Of a stretch of DNA of 6,019 nucleotides, positions 1-5,940 are shown in pieces; within the stretch, counting starts at the first letter, position 1, and every line of letters starts with the position of its first letter. The notes below the pieces were generated by a model that was not told the origin of the DNA, did not search any database, and saw only the letters and a list, made by a program, of their open reading frames with translations. Location: positions 1 to 6,019 of the forward strand of contig WTAK01000394.1 in NCBI GenBank assembly GCA_013139625.1. Reading direction: 5' to 3'. The stretch comes from Candidatus Delongbacteria bacterium. GTDB taxonomy: Bacteria > UBA4055. The position numbers and the translations under genes were made by a program.

Positions 1-176
1 TCGTTAGAGAAAAAAAGCTACCTTATGTTAATAAAGTTGTAAGCACAGAGATCTATAACTCAATGGTAATGGCTGCATTTTCGTTACTATTGGCGATGCT
101 TTCAATAATACTATTGGCTTATAGAGAAAAAATAACTAAATTACAGCAGAAATTAATTATGATATTTAAAAAGTAA
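1..176 (+). CDS. C-terminal end of a single-pass membrane protein (5' truncated)
   Basis: An open frame runs in from the left edge (first complete codon at base 3) and stops at TAA 174-176, leaving 57 visible residues. Residues about 20-40 form one hydrophobic segment (SMVMAAFSLLLAMLSIILLAY), followed by a short basic tail rich in Lys and Gln (REKITKLQQK...FKK). This is the usual look of a C-terminal membrane anchor with a small cytoplasmic tail, the bulk of the protein lying N-terminal and probably outside the cytoplasm by the positive-inside rule. The next gene starts 6 bases after the stop, so the two are likely co-transcribed. I do not recognise the family from this fragment; the function is unknown. 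The reading frame is secure because it is open to the edge, is hydrophobically patterned and is closely followed by the next gene. Confidence 0.7.
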   Translation, partial: VREKKLPYVNKVVSTEIYNSMVMAAFSLLLAMLSIILLAYREKITKLQQKLIMIFKK

Positions 177-182
177 TATTAT

Positions 183-443
183 ATGAAATTAAATGATTTA
201 CGGAATAAGATCGACTCGATCGATGAAGATATAGTCATGCTGCTGATAGAAAGATTTGAAGTAGTTGAACAAATTATGTCTTTAAAGAGTGAAATAGAGG
301 ATAAGAACAGAGAGAATGAAATATTATCTAAGCTTAACGGTTTAACAAATAAAACAAGTAATCAAGAGTTTTTCACGAAGATCTATAAGTTTATTTTCGA
401 AGAAAGTAAGAATATACAAAAAAAATTATCAAAGAAATTGTAG
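183..443 (+). CDS. aroQ: Chorismate mutase, AroQ class, monofunctional
   Basis: Predicted to convert chorismate to prephenate, the first committed step to phenylalanine and tyrosine, in the cytoplasm. The 86-residue all-helical protein matches the small AroQ type: LRNKIDSIDEDIVMLLIERF opens helix 1 and EESKNIQ closes helix 3. Aligned by eye to the E. coli P-protein mutase domain (Arg11, Arg28, Lys39, Asp48, Arg51, Glu52, Ser84, Gln88), the equivalents are R7, R24, K35, D40, R43, E44, S75 and Q79, so all active-site positions are present. The segment between K35 and D40 is four residues shorter than in E. coli, which removes part of the helix 1-2 loop. There is no fused prephenate dehydratase, dehydrogenase or DAHP synthase domain. 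The start ATG lacks a Shine-Dalgarno sequence (upstream is AGTAATATTAT) but is the only sensible start, because the LRxxID motif begins at residue 6. It lies 6 bases after the upstream stop and its own stop abuts the next gene's ribosome-binding site. Confidence 0.88.
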   Translation: MKLNDLRNKIDSIDEDIVMLLIERFEVVEQIMSLKSEIEDKNRENEILSKLNGLTNKTSNQEFFTKIYKFIFEESKNIQKKLSKKL

Positions 444-447
444 GTGA
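442..447 (+). promoter_or_regulatory. Shine-Dalgarno sequence AGGTGA for the propeller gene
   Basis: AGGTGA lies 5 bases before ATG 453 and overlaps the TAG stop of the chorismate mutase gene. It decides the start. An alternative GTG at 444 sits inside this element and has no ribosome-binding site of its own. Starting at ATG 453 also gives a standard signal peptide (MKKIILLLLILTAYLFSA). It is one of the few clear Shine-Dalgarno sites in the window. Confidence 0.65.
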
Positions 448-452
448 TAAAG

Positions 453-2054
453 ATGAAGAAAATAATATTACTATTATTGATATTGACAGCATATTTATTT
501 AGTGCAGAATTTGATGTAATATCATTTAAGAAAAATAAAATGGATCTGGCAGGCAGAAGAAACCCTGTAAATGACAAAGATGGAAATCCATGTGCACTGA
601 TTAGGATAAGTTCTGATCTTGCAGATATTTCTGTTGAAGGTGAGGGAATTCTTAAAAAGGGAAGAGAAAGTAGCGGGAATTATTATGTTTATATTAGCCA
701 AATGTCCAAAAATATTACATTTGTAAGTGAAAATCTCAACACAAAAGTATATGAATTTCCAATGCCACTAGAGTCAACTGTAGTATATAACATTGAATTA
801 TCTAAACATGATGGATTAACAAGTTCAGAACCAATAGAGAAATTGATCAAAAGTAACGATCCTAAGATCATGGGGAATATAAGCAATCTTCAAGTAGCTC
901 CATTTGACAACAATATTATAAGTTTTGAAGTCAGGTCCGCAATTGATGTAGGTATGGAAGCTGACAAAACTATAAAATTATTTTTATACAACGTAATAAC
1001 TAAGACTTTATTGAGAATTGAATCTTCAAAAATAGAATCTAAAACTTCGAAAGATAATAAATATTACTACAAAGACAGGTCATTAGCATGGCATCCTACA
1101 GAGAATTGGTTTGTTTTCAATGGAAATGGGTTTAAGAACAGAGAAAATATTTATATTTGCAAGATCAACGAGCTTGAATTGGCAGACATGAGTTCTATCA
1201 AGAGCTATATGATAGATCTATACGATCAGAAGTATGAAAGATCTTACTGCATGTATCCTACTTTTGATAAAGCAGGTAAAGATATATATTTTGCTAGGCA
1301 ACTATCCAAGAAGAGTAAGAAAGCAAAGTACAATAAAAGCTTTAGTTTAGCTATGATCAGCAATATTTTTGAAAATAAGGAACAAAAGTTTAAAAATATC
1401 AACTTCAAATTGCTTTCTGAAGAAAAATATGATCAATTCAGAGTTAAATGCTCACCAAGCGACCCAAATTTAGTTGCATATATCAGTTATCAACATAAAA
1501 TAAGATCGTCAGATAGATCATATGCGAAATATTGGCTGAATGTTTATAATAGAAAAACAAAGTCGGTTATTACAGTAGATAAATTAGACGGTTTTAAAGA
1601 TTACTCTTTCCAATGGAGTTCTGATGGTCAGTATATTTTCTATAATAAGGCTGTTTCGTTGGATAAGACAGATAAAAGTTTTATAAAAGATAAGATCAAC
1701 AAGATAAATTTACATCTTGCTAAAATTCAAAATGAAAATGGCAACTTTACTGCTGAGATCCAAAAAAATCTGACCTCAGACATTCTGCTGGAGGATGTAA
1801 CAGGTAAGGATGGCGGAATTGCATTTATCAATGGAAATGAGATAATAACCTCAAAATATGATCCTTACAACTCCTTGGGGATAATCAATCTTCAACATTG
1901 GATGGATGGGCATGAGATATATCATGAAAAACTTGATCTTTTAAATGATACAGACGAACCGGCATTAGCAAATGACAGACTTTACTATATCGAGTATGAA
2001 TACAAAGATAAGAAAACGATAATCTCTGTAAACTCTGTAAAGACCGTTAGATAA
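453..2054 (+). CDS. Exported TolB/WD40-like beta-propeller protein of unknown function
   Basis: From ATG 453 this gives 533 residues (536 if GTG 444 were used). Residues 1-18 form a signal peptide with Lys2-Lys3, a Leu/Ile-rich core and likely cleavage near A18, so the protein should be periplasmic or surface-exposed; there is no lipobox Cys. Residues about 20-120 form an N-terminal domain with R36-N-P-V-N-D-K-D-G-N-P-C-A-L-I50, a pattern I associate with beta-rich PEGA-like domains in secreted Bacteroidota/FCB proteins. From about residue 130 there are repeated propeller-blade signatures of the TolB/PD40 type: WHPTENWFVFNG (W213), YPTFDKAGKDIYFAR (F271), CSPSDPNLVAYISY (C333) and FQWSSDGQYIFYNK (W388). 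A further, weaker blade follows near the C-terminus. No catalytic motif is visible, so a binding or scaffold role is more likely than an enzyme; this is inference. The next gene starts 12 bases downstream. The fold is fairly sure, the function unknown. Confidence 0.75.
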   Translation: MKKIILLLLILTAYLFSAEFDVISFKKNKMDLAGRRNPVNDKDGNPCALIRISSDLADISVEGEGILKKGRESSGNYYVYISQMSKNITFVSENLNTKVYEFPMPLESTVVYNIELSKHDGLTSSEPIEKLIKSNDPKIMGNISNLQVAPFDNNIISFEVRSAIDVGMEADKTIKLFLYNVITKTLLRIESSKIESKTSKDNKYYYKDRSLAWHPTENWFVFNGNGFKNRENIYICKINELELADMSSIKSYMIDLYDQKYERSYCMYPTFDKAGKDIYFARQLSKKSKKAKYNKSFSLAMISNIFENKEQKFKNINFKLLSEEKYDQFRVKCSPSDPNLVAYISYQHKIRSSDRSYAKYWLNVYNRKTKSVITVDKLDGFKDYSFQWSSDGQYIFYNKAVSLDKTDKSFIKDKINKINLHLAKIQNENGNFTAEIQKNLTSDILLEDVTGKDGGIAFINGNEIITSKYDPYNSLGIINLQHWMDGHEIYHEKLDLLNDTDEPALANDRLYYIEYEYKDKKTIISVNSVKTVR

Positions 2055-2066
2055 GATCAATCGATA

Positions 2067-3086
2067 ATGGATAGTAAGCAATTGACAATTAAAAAATATA
2101 ACATAGCGATCGTTGGCGCAACTGGTGTTGTCGGGGAGACAATGCTTTCTATTTTAGAAGAAAGAAAGTTTCCTGTTAATGATCTTATTTTATTAGCTTC
2201 AGAGAGATCATCCGGAAAAGAATATCTTTTCAATGGACAAACGATTAAAGTACAAGCTTTGAACGAAAGCAGCTTTCAGAATATAGATATTGCACTTTTT
2301 TCAGCGGGTAGTTCAATTAGTAAAACATATGCTGATATTGCGGTAAGGTCAGGTTGTATCATCATTGATAATAGTTCTGCGTTCAGAATGAAAGAGGATG
2401 TTCCATTAGTCATTCCGGAGATTAATCCTCAAGCACTATCAAATCATAAAGGAATAATAGCCAATCCTAATTGTACAACAATAGTGACATTAATGGCACT
2501 GGATCCAATTAATAAATTTTCAAAAATAAAGAGAATAATAGCTTCGTCTTATCAAGCGGTATCAGGTGCAGGTCGGGAAGGTATTAATGAGTTGAAATAT
2601 CAAAGTAAAGATATTACTAACGGTAGAGAACCAACGATAAAATATTTTGCTCATCAGATAGCTAATAATTTGATACCAAAGATAGATATTATGAATGATA
2701 ATGGCTATTCAGCAGAAGAAATGAAGATGGCTAACGAAACAAGAAAGATTTTCGATGATAATGAAATAAAAGTATCAGCAACTTGCGTCAGAGTTCCGGT
2801 GCTTACTGCACATTCTGTAGCGGTTACAATTGAAACTGAAAATAAGATCCCTATTAATAATGTAAGAGAGTTAATAAAGAATTCAGAAGGTATAGAGCTA
2901 ATAGATGATCCTGAAAAAGAAATTTATCCTATGCCGATCTTTGCTCAAGGGAGAGATAATTGCTTAGTCGGAAGGATCAGAGAAGATCTCGTATTTGAAA
3001 ATGGGATATCCTTGTGGGTCAGTGGAGATCAGATTAGAAAGGGAGCGGCTCTTAACGCAGTTCAAATAGCAGAGAAATTGATATGA
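2067..3086 (+). CDS. asd: Aspartate-semialdehyde dehydrogenase
   Basis: Catalyses NADPH-dependent reduction of aspartyl-4-phosphate to aspartate-4-semialdehyde, the branch point for lysine/diaminopimelate, threonine and methionine synthesis, in the cytoplasm. The 339 residues fit the family length. The Rossmann nucleotide-binding motif GATGVVG is at 17-23. The catalytic cysteine is C136 in NPNCTT, followed by the substrate-binding Q163 in SYQAVSGAG and the catalytic histidine H249 in RVPVLTAHS. The C-terminal signature SGDQIRKGAALNAVQIAE is intact. It resembles the Gram-positive/Bacteroidota branch (RVPV...H) more than the E. coli type. The start has no Shine-Dalgarno sequence, and the eight or so residues before KKYNIAIVGA are extra compared with many homologues, but no better start exists downstream. 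Its TGA stop overlaps the next ATG by four bases (ATGA at 3083), implying translational coupling to the lipoprotein gene. Confidence 0.95.
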   Translation: MDSKQLTIKKYNIAIVGATGVVGETMLSILEERKFPVNDLILLASERSSGKEYLFNGQTIKVQALNESSFQNIDIALFSAGSSISKTYADIAVRSGCIIIDNSSAFRMKEDVPLVIPEINPQALSNHKGIIANPNCTTIVTLMALDPINKFSKIKRIIASSYQAVSGAGREGINELKYQSKDITNGREPTIKYFAHQIANNLIPKIDIMNDNGYSAEEMKMANETRKIFDDNEIKVSATCVRVPVLTAHSVAVTIETENKIPINNVRELIKNSEGIELIDDPEKEIYPMPIFAQGRDNCLVGRIREDLVFENGISLWVSGDQIRKGAALNAVQIAEKLI

Positions 3087-3583
3087 AATTCTTTGTTAAA
3101 TATGCGATAATTCTAGTAATAGCCCTATTTCTATATTCGTGTAATATATTTTCTCCTGATTACGAACATTTTGATAATATTTCTCTGAGAGGGGACAATA
3201 AAACTGTAAAAGGACTGATGCAGAACTTTGTATATTCCTATACATTTAAAGATTCATTTCTCTATGAAGAATTATTACATGATGATTTCACTTTTGAGTA
3301 TGATAATGATGGAACTCCTGAAACCTGGAACCGTGATGAGGATATAAGGATCACTAAAAGGATATTCAGGAATTTTAAGAATATAGACCTTGTATTTAAT
3401 ACAACTTTTCCTGATAGCACAAATTTTGAAGAGACCACAGTATTCACTTCATTCAATATCGGTTTCTACTCCGGAGATAATATTGTGAATTTTACAGGAT
3501 TCTCAAGGTTTATTTATCAAAAAGTACACATATCTGAAGATAGTTCAGTATACAAAATTAAATATTGGGAAGATCTTAGGTGA
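3083..3583 (+). CDS. Small lipoprotein, possibly NTF2-like fold
   Basis: A 166-residue protein with a type II signal peptide: a Lys-containing start, hydrophobic residues 8-17 and lipobox L17-Y-S-C20, so C20 should be lipidated and the mature protein anchored in the envelope. Residues 21-22 after the Cys are N-I with no Asp at +2, compatible with outer-membrane sorting if E. coli-type rules apply. The mature part has helix-like LMQNFVYSYTFKDSFLYEELLHDDFTFEY, then TWNRDEDIRITKRIFRNFKNIDLVFN, then beta-strand-like segments ending in VYKIKYWEDLR. This alpha-then-curved-beta order, with the 'YxFxDSxxYxxLLxxDF' and 'W.RD.D' pattern, recalls small NTF2/SnoaL-like lipoproteins in FCB genomes. That assignment is from memory and is tentative. 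No enzyme residues can be named. It is coupled by 4-base overlaps to asd upstream (ATGA) and to the deacetylase downstream (GTGA), which suggests a functional link with the latter in the envelope. Confidence 0.8.
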   Translation: MKFFVKYAIILVIALFLYSCNIFSPDYEHFDNISLRGDNKTVKGLMQNFVYSYTFKDSFLYEELLHDDFTFEYDNDGTPETWNRDEDIRITKRIFRNFKNIDLVFNTTFPDSTNFEETTVFTSFNIGFYSGDNIVNFTGFSRFIYQKVHISEDSSVYKIKYWEDLR

Positions 3584-4704
3584 AAAAGAAATTATACATA
3601 ATTGCAATAGTTCTACTGGCAATAAATTCAATACTATTCATAATAGATTCAAAGAATGATGAAAAGATCAAAGCTGAAAATTTTTTATCTAAGTTCAAAA
3701 CTGCAGAAAATACAGAATTAGACAGTTTGTCTACAGCAAATGAGATTTTTAGTATAATCGATGAAGAATTTCTCAAGAAAAATTTTAGCAAAAGGTGGAT
3801 ATATACTAAGAAATCAGACAGCTTATGGTATAAAAGGATAAAAGTCCCAAATACTGTTGGTATGGCAAGATATAATAGGTTTGTACAGACTTTATTCCGA
3901 AAATATAAAGTTGAACTTGAAAAAGTGTCAGAAAATGAACCGGCTAAAAAATTAAAATTCTATTTCTCTGTGAATGACAGCCTATCCGGGATACTAGAAT
4001 TAAGATTAGTGTCCGGATTAGATAGAAAAATCAAGTTCAATGGAAGAATGGCTATAGTAATTGATGATCTGGGAGACCAATGGGGACCTGAGTATATTCA
4101 AGGGTTGTTGGAATTTCCTAAACCGATAACTTTATCGATCTTTCCTGACCATTGGGCAAGTAAGCGAACTGCACAGGCTGCTAAAGAAAAAGGCAAAGAA
4201 GTAATGATCCATTTGCCTATGGAGCCATTAAAAGGAAGCGTAGAAAAGGAAAAAATAAAGATTACTACAGATATGGACAGAATAGCCATAGACAGCATGA
4301 TCATCCAAGCTTTAAAAAGAATTCCTGAAGCTAAAGGATTGAATAACCATATGGGATCAAAGGTAACTTCAGATTATGATGTCATGGATATGTTTTTCGA
4401 TGTATATAAGGATAAAGGCATGTTCTTTGTTGACAGTAAGACTACTTCGGAATCATATTGTTCTCTGATCGCGGAGCATTATGATGTGCCAATATTTGAG
4501 TGTGAATTGTTTTTAGACAATAGTAATAATGAAGAAGATATTGAAGAAATGTTCAGAAAAGCGACCAATCATATTGCCAATGGATCTGATATTTTGGTAA
4601 TAGGTCATGCAAGGTTGAATACATACAAGACATTGTTAAGAATGGTTACAGAGGTATATCCTGAGATCGATTATGTGTTTGCCAGTCAATTGATATTAAA
4701 ATAA
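3580..4704 (+). CDS. Membrane-anchored divergent polysaccharide deacetylase (YibQ/PF04748 type)
   Basis: 374 residues starting at GTG 3580, which overlaps the upstream TGA stop (GTGA); a purine-rich GGGA at 3567-3570 lies about 9 bases before it. Residues 4-22 form an uncleaved-looking N-terminal membrane segment, so the catalytic part probably faces the periplasm. Residues about 70-145 form a small alpha/beta domain of the kind often found before the deacetylase domain. The deacetylase-like domain (about 155-374) shows the family motifs: IVIDDLG with D162-D163, TLSIFP, EVMIHLPMEP with H211, GLNNHMGS with H257, FFVDSKTT with D285, and a terminal GHAR motif. These acidic and histidine residues are the expected metal-site ligands of the NodB-like fold. 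The substrate (peptidoglycan or another envelope glycan) is not determined for most of this family. The next gene starts after 9 bases. The family assignment is firm, the reaction inferred. Confidence 0.88.
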   Translation: MKKKLYIIAIVLLAINSILFIIDSKNDEKIKAENFLSKFKTAENTELDSLSTANEIFSIIDEEFLKKNFSKRWIYTKKSDSLWYKRIKVPNTVGMARYNRFVQTLFRKYKVELEKVSENEPAKKLKFYFSVNDSLSGILELRLVSGLDRKIKFNGRMAIVIDDLGDQWGPEYIQGLLEFPKPITLSIFPDHWASKRTAQAAKEKGKEVMIHLPMEPLKGSVEKEKIKITTDMDRIAIDSMIIQALKRIPEAKGLNNHMGSKVTSDYDVMDMFFDVYKDKGMFFVDSKTTSESYCSLIAEHYDVPIFECELFLDNSNNEEDIEEMFRKATNHIANGSDILVIGHARLNTYKTLLRMVTEVYPEIDYVFASQLILK

Positions 4705-4713
4705 TTTTATAAT

Positions 4714-5736
4714 ATGCAGATAAATTTAGGAAAACTTAAACTTAATAAGCCTTTGATCTTGGCTCCAATGGATGGATATACGAATATTCCATTTCGGCTG
4801 ATCATAAAGGAAATGCAACCGGATCTTATGTTCACTGAGTTTGTAAATGCTGATGCGATTATTTATACAAATAAGAAAACAATGAACAAGATACAAATTC
4901 TGGAAGAAGAACGACCAGTGGCAATACAACTATTCGGTCATAATCCTGAAAATATGGCAAAAGCCGCCCAGATAGTTGAAGCTTTCGGCCCAGAAGTAAT
5001 AGATCTTAACTTTGGTTGCCCATCTCCTAAAGTTTCAGGTCATGGTAATGGTGCCGGGTTACTTAAAAATTTACCGTTGCTTGGGGAAATATGCGAAAAA
5101 GTAGCTAAAAGTGTAAATATCCCCGTAACTGCGAAAACAAGAATTGGTTGGGATTTTAACACTATAAATATACTAGAGACAGGAAAGATAATCGAAAACT
5201 CCGGAATTAAAATGCTCACACTTCATCCTAGGACAAAGTCTCAAAAGTATAAAGGTGAAGCTGATTGGAGTTATATTAAGCTGCTAAAAGAGAATATAAG
5301 TATTCCAGTTATTGGAAATGGAGATATAAAATCTCCTGAAGATGCTAAAAGAATGTATGATGAAACAAATTGCGATGGTATTATGATCGGAAGAGAAGCT
5401 GTCAGTAATCCGTGGATATTTAGGCAAACAAGAGAATTCTTTGAAACCGGAAATTACGAAAAAGAAATATCGTTTGAAGAGAGATTAAAGTTTTGTCTTT
5501 TGCACTTTGATCTGTCTGTTGAGTATCTGGGAGATCAAAGAGCACAATTTGAAATGAGAAAATTATATCAAAATTATTTTAGAGCATTACCGAATCTTAA
5601 AAGATTCAAAAGATTAGCATTTTCTACCACTGATCCACAAGAGATCAGGTCTCATATAGAAAATGTAATGTCCATTGTTAATGATCATCTGATCGATTCA
5701 ATGGAATTAATCCCAAAAGTTAAATGGGATGCATAG
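4714..5736 (+). CDS. dusB: tRNA-dihydrouridine synthase, DusB/NifR3-like
   Basis: FMN- and NADPH-dependent reduction of uridine to dihydrouridine in tRNA, in the cytoplasm. The 340 residues match the family length. The TIM-barrel motifs are in order: LAPMDGYTNIPFR (17-28, FMN binding), NFGCPSPKV with the catalytic acid C102, TAKTRIGWD with K141, LHPRTKSQKYKGEADW with H171, IGNGDI (200-205) and GIMIGREAVSNPW with G226-R227 (phosphate binding of FMN). The helical C-terminal domain carries MRKLYQNYFRALP, typical of the NifR3/DusB branch. Which uridine is modified cannot be read from the sequence. After the catalytic loop, VSGHGNGAGLL replaces the more usual Lys/Gly-rich GAGxxLL context, a minor variation. 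The start ATG has only TTTTATAAT before it, with no Shine-Dalgarno sequence. It is the last gene of the operon, ending about 60 bases before the rRNA promoter. Confidence 0.93.
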   Translation: MQINLGKLKLNKPLILAPMDGYTNIPFRLIIKEMQPDLMFTEFVNADAIIYTNKKTMNKIQILEEERPVAIQLFGHNPENMAKAAQIVEAFGPEVIDLNFGCPSPKVSGHGNGAGLLKNLPLLGEICEKVAKSVNIPVTAKTRIGWDFNTINILETGKIIENSGIKMLTLHPRTKSQKYKGEADWSYIKLLKENISIPVIGNGDIKSPEDAKRMYDETNCDGIMIGREAVSNPWIFRQTREFFETGNYEKEISFEERLKFCLLHFDLSVEYLGDQRAQFEMRKLYQNYFRALPNLKRFKRLAFSTTDPQEIRSHIENVMSIVNDHLIDSMELIPKVKWDA

Positions 5737-5762
5737 TTTTCAGGCACGTTTTTTTTCATTTT

Positions 5763-5793
5763 AAAAAAAATACAAAAAAGATTGATAAAGTCC
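5763..5793 (+). promoter_or_regulatory. A-tract (UP-element-like) region upstream of the rRNA promoter
   Basis: An A8 run (5763-5770) and an A6 run (5774-5779) lie just upstream of the -35 box, centred 10 bases apart. A third A6 run (5804-5809) falls in the promoter spacer, 30 bases further on. AT-rich DNA at about -40 to -65 is where the RNA polymerase alpha subunits bind in strong rRNA promoters, and tracts in helical phase bend DNA. The position fits, but the role is inferred. Confidence 0.5.
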
Positions 5794-5824
5794 TTGACAA
5801 TGTAAAAAAGAATTGATACATTTG
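5794..5824 (+). promoter_or_regulatory. rRNA operon promoter
   Basis: TTGACA (5794-5799) is separated by exactly 17 bases from TACATT (5817-5822), a near-ideal sigma-70-type layout. The downstream box also reads TACATTTG (5817-5824), an exact match to the Bacteroidota -7 consensus TAnnTTTG. The TTG of the upstream box lies 20 bases before it, close to the -33 TTTG spacing known in Bacteroides. Transcription should start around 5828-5831, giving a leader of about 170 bases before the 16S gene. It sits right after the operon's last stop codon and an A-tract region, as expected of a strong rRNA promoter. Confidence 0.8.
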
Positions 5825-5829
5825 ACACC

Positions 5830-5846
5830 CGCTGCTGATAGTGGCG
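5830..5846 (+). promoter_or_regulatory. boxB-like hairpin at the start of the rRNA leader
   Basis: CGCTGC (5830-5835) pairs with GTGGCG (5841-5846) in six pairs, including two G-U pairs, around the loop TGATA. It is the most GC-rich spot of the intergenic region and comes five bases before the boxA-like element, the order seen in rRNA antitermination leaders. An alternative register pairs CCGCT (5829-5833) with AGTGG (5840-5844). Confidence 0.45.
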
Positions 5847-5851
5847 AAAAC

Positions 5852-5864
5852 GTTCATTGACATA
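5852..5864 (+). promoter_or_regulatory. boxA-like antitermination element
   Basis: GTTCATTGACATA resembles rRNA boxA elements of the form (T)GTTCTTTGA-A, differing by one base in the CTTT core. Its place, soon after the predicted transcription start and just behind a short hairpin, fits binding of NusB/NusE (S10) to the nascent leader so that the long untranslated rRNA is not stopped by Rho. The embedded TTGACA (5857-5862) is better explained this way than as a -35 box, because no good -10 box follows. Confidence 0.5.
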
Positions 5865-5940
5865 GGCAAGAAAATAGTATTGATAGGAAGTAAAAAGAAG
5901 TTTATTACGTTATGAGTAACAAACGAAGTACAGAAGCAAA

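Noticed and set aside
444..452. GTG 444 as the start of the propeller gene
   Set aside because: It overlaps the AGGTGA that serves ATG 453, has no ribosome-binding site of its own, and adds three residues before a normal signal peptide.
383..4929. Several minus-strand open frames of 64-71 codons within 383-577, 689-886, 3262-3456, 3576-3791, 4098-4304 and 4726-4929
   Set aside because: Each lies wholly or almost wholly opposite a well-supported + strand gene, none shows a recognisable motif or start signal, and such frames are expected in AT-rich coding DNA.
5749..5770. T8-CATTTT-A8 inverted repeat as an intrinsic terminator of the dus operon
   Set aside because: The stem is entirely A-U, and the T-run comes first rather than after the stem, so it would be a weak terminator. 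It is more likely part of the promoter's A/T-rich upstream region.
5822..5827. A further TTGACA overlapping the -10 box
   Set aside because: The DNA 17 bases downstream reads CGAAAA, not a -10 box. The match arises from the TTTG of the -7 element followed by ACA.
5857..5862. TTGACA as a -35 box
   Set aside because: No acceptable -10 box lies 16-18 bases downstream; the hexamer sits inside a boxA-like element, which explains it better.
5880..5908. Possible second rRNA promoter: TTGATA, 17 bases, TATTAC
   Set aside because: The -10 box matches only four of six consensus bases, the TTTG extension seen in the main promoter is absent, and AT-rich DNA yields such pairs often. The 5794-5824 promoter is far better.
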